From Acidobacteriota bacterium (GTDB lineage: Bacteria; Acidobacteriota; Thermoanaerobaculia; Multivoradales; J023), in NCBI GenBank assembly GCA_029263315.1, contig JAJCXR010000023.1, positions 1-64,000 on the forward strand: a stretch of 64,000 nt of DNA. Reading direction: 5' to 3'. Under the pieces are notes generated by a model. That model was given only the letters and a program-made list of their open reading frames with translations. It ran no database searches and was not told the origin of the DNA. This document shows positions 19,260-29,287 of this stretch, in pieces. Position 1 is the first letter of the stretch. Every line of letters begins with the position of its first letter. A program made the position numbers and the translations under genes.

Positions 19260-21359
19260 ATGAACCGACATCGTTATACCCCTGCCGGCCTCGGCATCCT
19301 CTGCTTCCTTTTCGCTTTGCCGGCGACGCCCCATCCCGGCGACCCGAGCGAGAAACTCCTAGCCTCCGGACCGGAGGTCCAGGTCAACACCTTTACCGCC
19401 GATGACCAGGACGAAGCAGGAGTCGCCGCCCACGACGACGGCTTCGTCGTCGTCTGGACGAGCAACGGCTCCAGCGGCGATGACAGCGACGGCGAAAGTG
19501 TCCAGGCCCGCCGGCTCGACGCTGCCGGCGAACCTTTCGGTGATGAGTTTCAGGTCAACGCCTTGACCACCGGTAACCAGAACAGCCCCTCGGTCGCCGC
19601 CTGGCCCGATGGGCGCTTCGTCGTGGTGTGGAACGGTCATTCTTTCAGCGGCCCGAATTTGGGCCTTTTCGGCCGCCTCTTCACCGCCGACGGCACCCCG
19701 ATCACCGACGAGCTCCAGGTGGCGTCGGGGACGGAGGCCTTGAACACACCGGATGTCGCGATCAGCTCAGACGGCGACTCGTTTGTCGTCGTTTGGAGAA
19801 ACCAGGCAAATCCCAATATAGCCATCGCCGGTCGCCGGTATCTCGCCGACGGTTCGGCCGACGGCCCGATGTTCGAGATCGGCAGCCCGGTGTTTCTGGA
19901 AAACGAAGATCAACCGAAGATCGCCGCCGCGCCCGATGGCGAATTCCTCGTCGTCTGGCAAGACGAGGTCTCCGACGGCAGCGACAACGACGGTCGGAGC
20001 GTCCAGATGCGGCGCCTCGACACCAACGGTGCTCCAACCGGAAACCACCAGCAGGTCAACTCCTACACGACCGGAATGCAAAATGGACCGGCGATCGATG
20101 TCGGCGCCGACGGTCGCTTCGTCGTCGCTTGGTCGAGCTACGAAAACAGTCCCGGAAACGACGATTCTTACAGCGGAGTCGTGGCGCGCCGCTTCGACGC
20201 CGCGGGGAGCCCCCTGGGCAACGATTTTCAGGTCAACACCTACACCTCGGGCTATCAGTACACGGACGACGTCCAGATAACCCCCGATGGCGGTTTCGTA
20301 GTCGTTTGGTCGAGCTACGCTGAGGGCACCGTCGACACGAATCTTTGGGACGTCACGGCCCGTCGCTTCGACGCCGCGGGGACGCCATTGGGCGACGAAT
20401 TCGTGGTCAACACGCTAACCTTCCGAACCCAGTTCGAGTCTCGGTTGGCGATGCGCGAGACCGGCGACCTTCTCGTCGTTTGGGAGTCCAACGAGACGGC
20501 CGGGACCGACACCGACGGCTTCAGCGTTCAGGCTCGCCTTTTGCTCGCCGAAGCCGATGTCGGCGTCACCAAAACCGACGGCGTGACCAGCGCCACCCCG
20601 GGCGGCACGGTGACTTACACGATCGTCGCCACCAACGACGGGCCCGACGCCGCCACCGGCGTGGAGCTCGACGATCCGCTGCCAAAGGAACTGGCCTGCA
20701 CCTTTACCAGCGTCGCTGAAGGCGGCGCCACGGGCAATACCGCCGCGGGCTCGGAGAGCCTCAACGAGACGCTCTTCTTGCCCGCCGGTGCCTCGGTCAC
20801 CTACACCCTCGACTGCGACATCGCTCCCCAGGCCACCGGCAACCTGACCAACACCGCCTCGATCCTCGCCGATCAGGTCGACGGCAACGCTTCGAACGAC
20901 ACGGATTTTGACACCGACTCCCTCGAGCCCTCGGCCGACCTCGTCTTGGAGCTTTCGGCCGACAGCCTCGACGCCGTGCCGGGAGAGGAGACGGTGCTCC
21001 TGGCGACGGTCTCCAACGACGGCCCGTCGACCTCGAGCGGCAGCCAGATCCATGCCACCCTGCCGACCGGCCTCACCTTCGTCAGCTCGCCGGGGTGTGG
21101 ACACCAGGACGGCGACATCCTCTGCCTGGTGGGCAATCTCGATCCCGGGGCAGAGGTCATGGGGCAGGTCACCGTATTGGTCGACGGCGAGCTCGCCGAT
21201 GGCATCGAGATCACAGTCGAGGCCTCGCTCTCCGGCGACGATCCCGATCCCGACGCCGACGACAACACCGATTCCGTGACCCTGGTGGTGGCCACACCGC
21301 TCTTCCACGATGGCTTTGAAACCGGCAACACCTCGGGGTGGTCCACCACCGTCCCCTGA
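19260..21359 (+). CDS. Exported repeat protein with DUF11-like domains and DGFETGN tail
   Basis: 699 residues; ATG at 19260 after CCGGAG. A signal peptide (LGILCFLFALPATPHP) is followed by about seven repeats of ~60 residues with the pattern 'FQVN..T...Q....V....DG.FVVVW.S......D......RR.DA.G.P.G.E' (about 40-430). These likely form a propeller or beta-solenoid. Two DUF11/CARDB-like Ig domains follow (ADVGVTKTDGVTSATPGGTV; ADLVLELSADSLDAVPGEE). The C-terminus is FHDGFETGNTSGWSTTVP. A truncated relative lies at 3392-3625. The next tail-bearing gene starts 35 bp downstream, so the two probably form an operon. An extracellular structural or binding role is inferred. Confidence 0.85.
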   Translation: MNRHRYTPAGLGILCFLFALPATPHPGDPSEKLLASGPEVQVNTFTADDQDEAGVAAHDDGFVVVWTSNGSSGDDSDGESVQARRLDAAGEPFGDEFQVNALTTGNQNSPSVAAWPDGRFVVVWNGHSFSGPNLGLFGRLFTADGTPITDELQVASGTEALNTPDVAISSDGDSFVVVWRNQANPNIAIAGRRYLADGSADGPMFEIGSPVFLENEDQPKIAAAPDGEFLVVWQDEVSDGSDNDGRSVQMRRLDTNGAPTGNHQQVNSYTTGMQNGPAIDVGADGRFVVAWSSYENSPGNDDSYSGVVARRFDAAGSPLGNDFQVNTYTSGYQYTDDVQITPDGGFVVVWSSYAEGTVDTNLWDVTARRFDAAGTPLGDEFVVNTLTFRTQFESRLAMRETGDLLVVWESNETAGTDTDGFSVQARLLLAEADVGVTKTDGVTSATPGGTVTYTIVATNDGPDAATGVELDDPLPKELACTFTSVAEGGATGNTAAGSESLNETLFLPAGASVTYTLDCDIAPQATGNLTNTASILADQVDGNASNDTDFDTDSLEPSADLVLELSADSLDAVPGEETVLLATVSNDGPSTSSGSQIHATLPTGLTFVSSPGCGHQDGDILCLVGNLDPGAEVMGQVTVLVDGELADGIEITVEASLSGDDPDPDADDNTDSVTLVVATPLFHDGFETGNTSGWSTTVP

Positions 21360-21394
21360 TCTCATCCTCGATTCCCCCACGGAGCTTTTGCACC

Positions 21395-23629
21395 ATGCGC
21401 TCGACCCTTTTCACGATCCTGCTTCTCGCTTTCTCCTGGCCGGCCGAGGCCGCCACCATCGTCGCCGACGGCACGGGCTGCACCCTGGCCGATGCCATCG
21501 TCGCCGCCAACACCAACTCCCCGACGGGGGGTTGCCCGGCCGGCGATGATACGGACGACACCATCGTGCTCGACGCCGACGTGGTGCTCACGGCCGTTGA
21601 GCCGTCGTCGACGTTCGTCAGTGGTGGTGCGTCGGGACTTCCCGATGTCGACGGCGACCTGACGATCACAGCGGGTCTGGGCAGCGTCATCCAGCGTGAT
21701 CCGAGCTTCACCTGCGACCCGATGACCACCGACCCGACGTTTCGTTTTCTCTACCTGGCGGCGGGATCGCTGGTGCTCGACGGTTTGAGCTTCGAGGACG
21801 GCTGCTTCGTCAGCGCCGACGACCCGGTGCAAGGCGGCGGCATGGCGAGCGCCAGCGGCACCGAGACCGAGCTCGTCGACGTCTGGTTCCGGCGCCACGG
21901 AACCTTTGCCACGGTCGGTGAAATCCAGGGTGGCGTGGTCGCGGACGGCGGCTTCGAGCGACGGTTTTTGGGGGGTGGGTTCGACGCGATCCACGTCGAG
22001 GCAGCAGCAAGGATCCGGGGTGGCATCTTCTACGCTCTCACAGATACGCCGATCGTCATCGAAGGGACCCACTTTCTCGACGTCACGACCACCGCTGGCA
22101 CATCGGTGATCGGCGGAGCCATCGCGACGGGCGATGGGTCGCTCACCGACGCCGTCTTCTCCGGATTTGAGGTCGTCGCCGGTACTACTATCAGCGGGGG
22201 TGTGCTCAATGTCAGCCCGCACGTCCTCACCGTCGAACGCTCGGCATTCGAGGACCTCAGGGTGACCGCCAACACGGGCAGCGTTACCGGGGGTGCAGTC
22301 TACACAAACTCCGCGTTTGCGGTGCATGACACCACCTTCGAGGGTCTCTCCGTTTCGAGCCTCGCAAGCAGCTGCCAAGGGGGCGGGATTTATGGAGTCG
22401 ACAATGCCGGAACGTCCGTCCTGGAGAGGATCGTCGTGCGGGAGAGCACCTGCCGCGGAACGTTCTCCGTAGGCGGCGGCGTCTACCTACCTTCTGGCAG
22501 TGTCGCCGTGCGAGACAGTCTCTTCCGTGACAATCGGGTGGAGTACACCCAAATCGGCCAGGGTGGAGGTCTCGCCACTGCAGCGTCCCCGATTCTCGTG
22601 GAGCGCTCTGCCTTCGTCGACAACGAGGTCGTGCCGGTCGGCGACAGCTCCACCGGCAACGCACTCGGCGGTGGATTCAGCTCCACGGGGACGACCACGC
22701 TCCGCAACCTGACCGTCTCCGGCAATCGCGCCGTCGGTGCCGACGGCACGGTGGCCGGCACCGACGGAGGGGACGCCGACGGCGGTGGCCTGTGGCTGGT
22801 GAACGGCACCCTGTCGCACCTGACCCTCGAGGGCAACGTGGCCGTCGCGGGCGCGGGCGCCGGCGGCTTCGCCAACGGCGAGGCCAGGAGCGGCGGGGTC
22901 TACACGGCAAACATCGTGGAGATGGACAACTCCATCCTCTCCGGCAACTCGGTGACCTCGGCCGACGACGAGACCTCGGCGGAGGATTGCTGGAGCACAG
23001 GGGGCTTCACTTCGAACGGCTTCAACCTGGCCGTCGCCCCCGACGTCAGCTGCGACTTCTCGACTTTCGGCGACATCGTGGGCCTCGACCCGGAGCTCTA
23101 CCCGGTAGACGACTACGGCTGCGAGACGCCGCTTCCCGACGGCTCGTGCTTGCCGACGGCGGCCATCGACCAGGATTCCTGGGCCGTCGACTGGGGCAGC
23201 TGCGCCGACTCCGGCGCCTTCGACGACGCCCGCGCCTTCGAGCGCCGCGTCGACGTCGTCGGCGTCTCGAATCTGGTCGACGCCTGTGACAGCGGCGCCT
23301 TCGAAGCCCAGGACAGCGACGGCGACGGTGTCACTGACGTTCCCGATGTATGCCCCGGCTCCGACGACGCCATCGACGGCGACGGCGATGCCGTGCCCGA
23401 TGGCTGTGACATCTGCCCCGGCTCCGACGACGCCATCGACGACGACGGCGACGGCGTGCCCGACGGCTGCGACATCTGTTTAGGTGACGACCAAACCGGC
23501 GATGGCGATGGCGACGGCGTGTGCGCCGATCTCGACTGCGACGACACCGACCCCGCGAACGCCTGTGCTCTTTTCGCCGACGGCTTCGAGTCGGGCGACA
23601 CCTTGGCCTGGTCCTCGGCTGACCCGTGA
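21395..23629 (+). CDS. Exported beta-helix protein (choice-of-anchor-Q type) with TSP3 repeats and DGFESGD tail
   Basis: 744 residues. The ATG at 21395 is preferred to the upstream in-frame one because a GGAG precedes it and a signal peptide follows (LFTILLLAFSWPAEAA). The mature protein starts TIVADGTGCTLADAIVAANT..GGCPAGDD, the CTL..AI..AN..GGC signature that opens many polymorphic right-handed beta-helix surface proteins. The helix runs to about 640 and is followed by three TSP3-like Ca2+ motifs (DSDGDGVTDVPDVCPGSDD and relatives). The tail is FADGFESGDTLAWSSADP. It is the last gene of the exported-protein run and converges on the kinase gene. Confidence 0.87.
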   Translation: MRSTLFTILLLAFSWPAEAATIVADGTGCTLADAIVAANTNSPTGGCPAGDDTDDTIVLDADVVLTAVEPSSTFVSGGASGLPDVDGDLTITAGLGSVIQRDPSFTCDPMTTDPTFRFLYLAAGSLVLDGLSFEDGCFVSADDPVQGGGMASASGTETELVDVWFRRHGTFATVGEIQGGVVADGGFERRFLGGGFDAIHVEAAARIRGGIFYALTDTPIVIEGTHFLDVTTTAGTSVIGGAIATGDGSLTDAVFSGFEVVAGTTISGGVLNVSPHVLTVERSAFEDLRVTANTGSVTGGAVYTNSAFAVHDTTFEGLSVSSLASSCQGGGIYGVDNAGTSVLERIVVRESTCRGTFSVGGGVYLPSGSVAVRDSLFRDNRVEYTQIGQGGGLATAASPILVERSAFVDNEVVPVGDSSTGNALGGGFSSTGTTTLRNLTVSGNRAVGADGTVAGTDGGDADGGGLWLVNGTLSHLTLEGNVAVAGAGAGGFANGEARSGGVYTANIVEMDNSILSGNSVTSADDETSAEDCWSTGGFTSNGFNLAVAPDVSCDFSTFGDIVGLDPELYPVDDYGCETPLPDGSCLPTAAIDQDSWAVDWGSCADSGAFDDARAFERRVDVVGVSNLVDACDSGAFEAQDSDGDGVTDVPDVCPGSDDAIDGDGDAVPDGCDICPGSDDAIDDDGDGVPDGCDICLGDDQTGDGDGDGVCADLDCDDTDPANACALFADGFESGDTLAWSSADP

Positions 23630-23715
23630 AGCGGTGACAGGGATGCGACAAGCTCTGACTTCAAGTCGGAAACGGAGCTCGGCAGGGAGTGGACATTTCA
23701 CACTCGGCCAAGGCC

Positions 23716-26400
23716 TCAAGAGCCGAGTTGCTCCTCCAGGGCATCGGCCTCGGCGTGCGCTCCCGTCTCGCGGTAGAGCGCGACAAGCTCCCGGAGAGCT
23801 GAGCGCACCCAAATGTGATCCGGGGCGAGCCTCGCCGCGAGGATCTCGTAGCCGGCGCGCAGCTTCACCTCACCCTCTTTCCCCTGACCCGCCTTCACCA
23901 GAGCGGTTCCGAGATCGACGAGCGACTTGCCGAGATCGGGGTGATCGGCGCCGACGGTCTGTTCCCGGATCGACAGAGCTCGCCTGAGGTACGCCACCGC
24001 CTCGTCGAGCTGTCCCTGAGCCTCGTAGAGTGAGCCGAGATTTGTCAGGCTCACCGCCACCTCCCCGTTGACGGGCCCAAGGGCCTGCTCGCGAATGGTC
24101 AGAGCGCGACGATAGAGCGGTTCGGCGTCGGCGTAGCGACCGGTCTCCTGGAGGATCAGCGCCAGGTTGTTGATCGCCTGGGCGAGCGTCGGATGGTCCG
24201 GCCCGAGAGTCTTTTCGGCCACTTCCAGACTCCTCCGGAACAGGCGCTCGGAATCTTCCATCCGCCCCATGGTGCCGTACAGACCCCCGAGATTATTGAG
24301 GTGCTTTCCCACCTCGGGGTGGTCCGGGCCGAGGTTTGTTTCCGCAATCTCCAGAGTCCGCCGCAGGAGGGGCTCGGCCTCATCGAACCGCCCTTGATAC
24401 CAGTAGAGAATGCCGAGGCTGCCGAGACTCGACGCCAGGCTTTGATCGTCGGGTCCGAAGGCCCGGGTTCTGAGGTCGATGGCACGTCCATAGAGCGTTT
24501 CGGACTCGTCGTATCTCCCTTGGTGGAAGGCGAGACGCGCCAGGTGGTCGAGGTCTGTCGCCAGGGTCGGATGGTCGGGACCCAGCGCCTCCTCCCGGGC
24601 CTCGAGGGCCTGGCGGAGAATCGGCTCGGCCTCGTCGTAGGAACCGCGCTCGAGCAGCACCGAGCCCAGCTCGGCGACGGCCGCCGCGAGCTCCGCCGGT
24701 GAGGCCGAGGGCTCGCTCCGCCGGATCGCCACCGCTTCCTCGAGCAGCGAACGGGATCGGTCGTATAGACCCAGCTTCTGGAAGACCCTTCCGATGGTGA
24801 CCAGGAAGCGCGCCTTCACCAGCGGGCGGTCCTCGAAGCCGCCCAGGATCTCCTCGGCTCCTCGGTCGAGAAGCTCGCGAGCCGTGACTTCGTTGCCTCG
24901 CGCCTCTCCGGGATCGGAGACCTCGAAGAGGTTTTCGAGGAAGCCAGAAATCTCCTCCGCCTCCTCGAGGGCCTGGCGGGCCGCCGCGGCCTCCTGGTTC
25001 GCTCGCTCCAGATTGACCAGAGTGCCGGTCAGACCGAGCGTCAGGCTGGCGAAAACCAGGCCGGCGGCAGCGACGACGCCGCGCCGTCGACGCACGAATT
25101 TCTTCAGCCGGTAGAGGGTCGAGGGCGGACCGGCCTCGACCGGTTCGTCGGCAAGGTGACGCTCGAGGTCGGCGGCGAGGTGCTCCACGGAAGGATAACG
25201 ATCGGCTCGATCCCGGGCGATCGCCTTCAACAGAATCCAGTCGAGGTCACCTTGCAGGAGGCGGTCCAGGGAGCCGGGCTCGACCTGCCGGAGCTCGGCC
25301 AGCCGCCCCCGCATCTCAGGCTCCAGAGCCGCCCATCGAGCGCTGGGTGCCGGCGGGCTGTCTTCGGCGATCCGCCGCAGGGTTTCGACCAGGGGGAGCC
25401 TCTGAAGGTCGAGGGGTCGGACCCCGACCAGAAGCTCGTAGAGGACGATCCCGAGGGCGTAGACGTCGCTTCTTGTGTCGAGGTCGAGCCCGGCGCCGGC
25501 CGCACCGACGGCCTCCGGCGACAGGTAGGCCGGCGTCCCGAGCAGATGATCGCCGGTCCAGAGAGTTCCATCGATCAGCGGCCGATCGATTGCCTTCGCG
25601 ATCCCGAAGTCGAGGATCTTGGGGACGGCACCGGAATCGTCCGTGGCGACGAGAATGTTCGCGGGCTTGAGGTCGCGATGGATCAGTCCCCGTTGGTGCG
25701 CGTGCTGGACGCCTTCGCAGACCGATCGAAACAAGTCGAGGCGCTCGCGGATGGAGAGTCGCTCGGCGTCGCAATACGCCGTCAGCGGAAGCCCCTCGAC
25801 GAGCTCCATGGCGAAGTAGGGCTGGCCTTCGGCCGTGGAGCCCGCTTCGAAGAGCTGGGCGACATTGGGATGGTGAAGACGGGCGACGGCGTGACGTTCG
25901 GCTTCGAATCGGGCGCGCAGCAGGCGCTCGGCAAAACCCTGTCGCAGCATCTTGAGGGCCACGCGGCGTCTCACGGGCTCGGTCTGCTCCGCCAGGTAAA
26001 CGACCCCCATGCCGCCCTCCCCGAGTCGGCCGAGAATTCGGAATGGGCCGACTTGCCCAGGTATACCGTTCTCCACGGAGGGGGGCGATTCGTCCGAGCC
26101 GGCCGAATTCGATGCCTCGGAGCCTGACGGTCGCCAGGTGACCTCGCGGCTCGCCAGCTCCTGCTGGGCTGCCGCCGAGCCGTCCCGCAACGGCCGCTCC
26201 GGGTAGAGTTTCTCTAGCCTCTTGAGCGGAGAGACGGCGAGGAAATCGTCCTCCTCCAACTCGAGGATCTGCAAGGCCTCGGCGACCAGCGATGGGTCGT
26301 CGTCGAGAGCCTCTAGCTTTTCGCGGCGATGGTCGGCCGGGAGGTCGAATCCGGCGAGCAGGAGCTCACCTAGGCGCTGGGCACGGCTGTGGGTCATCAC
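23716..26400 (-). CDS. Membrane Ser/Thr protein kinase with C-terminal TPR array
   Basis: 894 residues. A cytoplasmic Hanks-type kinase domain (about 118-400) has GEGGMGVVY, Lys150, HRDLKPAN (241-248), DFG (264-266) and a GTPAYLSPE activation segment, so it should be active. One membrane helix lies at about 441-461, just after RRRR. An outer part begins with a coiled-coil-like Ala/Glu-rich stretch and continues with about nine TPR-like 42-residue repeats (..EAEPLYRRAL.I.E..LGP.H..). This architecture is common in Acidobacteria and Planctomycetes, often with an ECF sigma factor of the type at 8428-9072. The TPR part may read a periplasmic protein signal. It is monocistronic and convergent with the exported-protein operon. 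Confidence 0.93.
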   Translation of the reverse strand: MMTHSRAQRLGELLLAGFDLPADHRREKLEALDDDPSLVAEALQILELEEDDFLAVSPLKRLEKLYPERPLRDGSAAAQQELASREVTWRPSGSEASNSAGSDESPPSVENGIPGQVGPFRILGRLGEGGMGVVYLAEQTEPVRRRVALKMLRQGFAERLLRARFEAERHAVARLHHPNVAQLFEAGSTAEGQPYFAMELVEGLPLTAYCDAERLSIRERLDLFRSVCEGVQHAHQRGLIHRDLKPANILVATDDSGAVPKILDFGIAKAIDRPLIDGTLWTGDHLLGTPAYLSPEAVGAAGAGLDLDTRSDVYALGIVLYELLVGVRPLDLQRLPLVETLRRIAEDSPPAPSARWAALEPEMRGRLAELRQVEPGSLDRLLQGDLDWILLKAIARDRADRYPSVEHLAADLERHLADEPVEAGPPSTLYRLKKFVRRRRGVVAAAGLVFASLTLGLTGTLVNLERANQEAAAARQALEEAEEISGFLENLFEVSDPGEARGNEVTARELLDRGAEEILGGFEDRPLVKARFLVTIGRVFQKLGLYDRSRSLLEEAVAIRRSEPSASPAELAAAVAELGSVLLERGSYDEAEPILRQALEAREEALGPDHPTLATDLDHLARLAFHQGRYDESETLYGRAIDLRTRAFGPDDQSLASSLGSLGILYWYQGRFDEAEPLLRRTLEIAETNLGPDHPEVGKHLNNLGGLYGTMGRMEDSERLFRRSLEVAEKTLGPDHPTLAQAINNLALILQETGRYADAEPLYRRALTIREQALGPVNGEVAVSLTNLGSLYEAQGQLDEAVAYLRRALSIREQTVGADHPDLGKSLVDLGTALVKAGQGKEGEVKLRAGYEILAARLAPDHIWVRSALRELVALYRETGAHAEADALEEQLGS

Positions 26401-26617
26401 CGAGAAAGTGTGTCACAAAGATCATGGCTCCCGGAAACCTCGCCCTGGCCGAAAGAGCTCCACCTGCGGTTCCTCGAGCAAGACATCCTCTTTGTGCCGG
26501 GCCTGGCCGTCGCAGGGCGAGAGATTCGAGCCGCTCGAGGAGATCGGCCACGGCGTCCCCATCGTCCTTGACCCGAGGTCTTGACTTCACGCTATTTCCC
26601 GATTTGGCGAACGAAGC

Positions 26618-27241
26618 TCAAGTTTCGACGACTACCTCTTTTCGCAGGTGGTTCGCAAAGTCGTCCAGCATCTGTTGGCGAGCCTCGGCCCCGGCATTTG
26701 CGGGGCCATGGCAAATCGACGGAGGAAGCACCTGCCAGCCCAAGTAGCCAAAAACGTCTTCGCTCAGCCCATCGACTCGCTCTCGATACTCTACGGCTTC
26801 GGCATCGGTGGCAGCGCCGCCGGTCGTGACCGAATACATTGCGGCCCTGGGGGGCAGGGTTCTGTTTCGCCCATAGGCGAATCCGTAGGACAGCACTCGG
26901 TCGATCCAGCCTTTGAGAATGGCTGGATAGCTGCCCCACCAGATCGGGAACTGTAGAATCGTAAGGTCCGCCCAGAGCACTCTTTCTTGCTCGCGGCGAA
27001 TTTCGAAGACAAAGCCGCCATGCTTCTCGTGATCGAGCTGAGCGCTCGCGAGTTGCCAGGAGCCAGACCCCTGGGGCTTCTCGAAGTCACCTGGTCCGGC
27101 TGAAGCTCTGAAGCCGTCCTGATAGAGGTCAGAACACCGCACTTCGTGGCCCTCATCCTGAAGGGTTTCGACCGCAAGGCGCCTAAGTGCAAAGTTGAAT
27201 GAGCGAGACTCAGGATGCGCAGTGACAACGTGTACTTTCAT
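26618..27241 (-). CDS. NAD(P)H:quinone reductase-like flavoprotein (flavodoxin_2 fold)
   Basis: 207 residues. The N-terminus MKVHVVTAHPESRSFNFALR is the FMN/FAD phosphate-binding loop of the DT-diaphorase/KefF/MdaB group. FPIWWGSYPAILKGWIDRV and the TTGG loop are the other flavin-contact signatures. It likely reduces quinones or electrophiles by two electrons in the cytoplasm. It is a single gene, and an antisense fragment of a relative lies at 2585-2672. The start at 27241 follows AAGGGCGAT. Substrate cannot be told. Confidence 0.88.
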   Translation of the reverse strand: MKVHVVTAHPESRSFNFALRRLAVETLQDEGHEVRCSDLYQDGFRASAGPGDFEKPQGSGSWQLASAQLDHEKHGGFVFEIRREQERVLWADLTILQFPIWWGSYPAILKGWIDRVLSYGFAYGRNRTLPPRAAMYSVTTGGAATDAEAVEYRERVDGLSEDVFGYLGWQVLPPSICHGPANAGAEARQQMLDDFANHLRKEVVVET

Positions 27242-27798
27242 CTAATCGCCCTTCATCTTAGAAGTTCTCGCAGCTCGGTGTCGTGGACCGAGGCGAATCT
27301 GGCACCGAGCAGAACCTGAAGAAACAAAATGACCGAATCGCCCATAGCCCGTTAGGGAAAAAGCACCCCATGCTCGCCCTCGATCAGGATACGCTCGCTC
27401 TGCGACAGGAGCATCTGGAGCACCACCGTCCGAGCGGACCAGCTCGGAGGGTGCCTCATTCCGCCACCTCCTGGCCCACCGGCTGAAACGCCCCTCGAAA
27501 TCGACTGTGTGTCCCTGGAGGTCATGGAGCGGGCGATCGGCCGAGGAGCTGTCGGTGCCGACCTTTGTCACCTACGTCGTCGTTCGGATCGTGGTCGAGG
27601 ACGATGGGGCTCTAAGGCGGCAAGCCGTGGCATCTTGGGGAGCCGCCTTGGCAGCCTAGGGTATCGGAGGCCTGGCGAGGCAGAAAATCGAGAGCAGCTC
27701 GGAGACGGTTCTCGAATCGTATTCGACGACACGGGGCCGACGCTATCGCGGTTCTTGTCGACAAGTCGATCAACCATGTTGGGCGGAGTAACTCGAAG
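27242..27798. other. Intergenic stretch, no gene supported
   Basis: Short frames on both strands lack motifs, and the 109-residue minus frame reads as noise. It lies between two divergent genes, so both promoters should be here, but I could not identify them. Confidence 0.4.
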
Positions 27799-28548
27799 AT
27801 GAAGATCAAGGTTGGTGAGGTAGAGGCGCTCTTCAGGTACCCCGTGAAGTCCCTGAGCGGCGAAGCTCTCGAGGAAGCCGAGCTTGGGTGGCACGGCCTA
27901 GGCGGCGACCGGCGCCTGGCATTTCGTCGGATGGGTGATCGCCGAGGTTTCCCCTGGCTGACTGCCACCAAGCTTCCAGAGCTGATTCTTTTTACTCCCG
28001 TTCGTCGGGGAGCTGACGCCGCTAGAGGTCTGCCAACGCATGTGTGCACGCCAGAGGGAAAGGAACTGGCTCTGTTCGGCCCGGAGCTCGCCGCCGAGGT
28101 CGGCCGCCGCCATGGATCGCCGGTGGAGATGACGCACCTCAACCGTGGGATCTTCGACGAAGCGAGCGTTTCCGCCATCACTTGTGCCACGGTCGGCGAG
28201 ATTGCAGACCTCGTGGGGCAACCTCCAGATGCCCGAAGATTCCGACCAAACATTCTGATCTCGTCGCAGCAATCCGATCCCTTCGAAGAGGACGCATGGG
28301 TGGGGGGTCTGCTTGCATTCGGAGAAGGCGACGCAGCTGCCGCCATCGCAGTTACCAACTGGGACAAGCGCTGCCCGGTGATCAACTTCGATCCAGACTC
28401 GGGGCTCCACTCCCCCGAAGTGCTCAAGGCGGTGGTACGCGAGAGAAGTAACAAGGCTGGGATCTACGGCACCGTGATTCGGTGCGGAAGCCTTTCAGTA
28501 GGCCAGCCCATCTACTTCACGCCGCCCGCCGGGCACCGGGAGCGATGA
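27799..28548 (+). CDS. MOSC-domain molybdenum-cofactor sulfurase-like protein
   Basis: 249 residues. The N-terminal beta-barrel opens with VEALFRYPVKSLSGEALEEA, and the MOSC part carries ARRFRPNILIS and the conserved Cys in TNWDKRCPVINFDP. MOSC proteins of this type bind Mo-cofactor or transfer sulfur, some acting on N-hydroxylated compounds (YcbX/mARC-like). Which applies is unknown. It is cytoplasmic and monocistronic. The start at 27799 lacks a strong Shine-Dalgarno but fits the family's N-terminus. Confidence 0.88.
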   Translation: MKIKVGEVEALFRYPVKSLSGEALEEAELGWHGLGGDRRLAFRRMGDRRGFPWLTATKLPELILFTPVRRGADAARGLPTHVCTPEGKELALFGPELAAEVGRRHGSPVEMTHLNRGIFDEASVSAITCATVGEIADLVGQPPDARRFRPNILISSQQSDPFEEDAWVGGLLAFGEGDAAAAIAVTNWDKRCPVINFDPDSGLHSPEVLKAVVRERSNKAGIYGTVIRCGSLSVGQPIYFTPPAGHRER

Positions 28549-28743
28549 ATCGATCGGAGGACCTCATTCACGCCCCCCAATAACGGCATCCGCAAGCCCC
28601 TCTGCATCCACCGAGAGACAGGTAGCCTGAGGTTACCCACCAGATCCCCATGCCCTCCGAGCCCCCAGCCCCCGGAGCGCCGACTGGCTCGATGAGCGAA
28701 CCGAATTGCGCAATGCTCGGTGTCGCGTCAAGTCGTTGCATTG

Positions 28744-28773
28744 GGTGTGTCGGGTTCCGGTGTGTCGCGTTCC
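28744..28773 (+). repeat. Tandem 15-mer duplication
   Basis: GGTGTGTCGGGTTCC is followed directly by GGTGTGTCGCGTTCC in the 289-bp gap before the AHSA1-like gene. Nothing else is recognisable in that gap. Confidence 0.5.
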
Positions 28774-28837
28774 TAGCGCTCCATGGCCATCGCCGTGGTA
28801 ACGTTTTGGGAAAATCACCGTCTCGTCAGGAGGTTCC

Positions 28838-29287
28838 GTGAGCTCAATCCCCCGCCCCGATCTCTCCGCTCGACCGCTGCGAATGACCTGCGACTACACG
28901 GTCAACGCCCGGCGAGAAGAAGTCTTCGCCGCCTGGACAATAGGCTTCGACACCTGGTTCGCCCAGGCGGGGACGCTCGCCCTGGTGCCCGAGCCGGGGC
29001 GCCCATACTTCTTCTACAACCGGGATGACTGGGGCAGACATCCCCACTACGGGCGATTCCTCGATGTAAGAGAGAACGAGCTCATCGAAATGACGTGGAT
29101 GACGGGGAACGGCACCGCGGAGGGAACAGAAGGAGCCGAGACGATCCTTCGGATTGAGCTTGTCCCCAACGGCGGGGCGACCGAAGTCCGCTTGACTCAC
29201 TCCGGTTTCGTCTCCGAAAAGTCGCGCGACGGACACAAGGAGAACTGGCCGCTGGCCCTCGAGATTCTGGACGAAGCGCTATCGTAA
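28838..29287 (+). CDS. AHSA1/SRPBCC-fold protein
   Basis: 149 residues. The GTG start follows AGGAGG at ideal spacing. The sequence has the START/Bet v1-like helix-grip pattern: MTCDYTVNARREEVFAAWT at the N-terminus, HYGRFLDVRENELIEMTWMT in the sheet and TEVRLTHSGF near the end. Members bind small hydrophobic ligands or act as stress-related chaperone cofactors; the ligand is unknown. Its stop codon directly abuts the stop of the convergent small Cys protein gene. Confidence 0.82.
   Translation: MSSIPRPDLSARPLRMTCDYTVNARREEVFAAWTIGFDTWFAQAGTLALVPEPGRPYFFYNRDDWGRHPHYGRFLDVRENELIEMTWMTGNGTAEGTEGAETILRIELVPNGGATEVRLTHSGFVSEKSRDGHKENWPLALEILDEALS

Noticed and set aside
27242..27571. 109-codon minus-strand frame downstream of a divergent promoter region
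   Set aside because: No motif, no ribosome-binding site, and composition unlike neighbouring genes.
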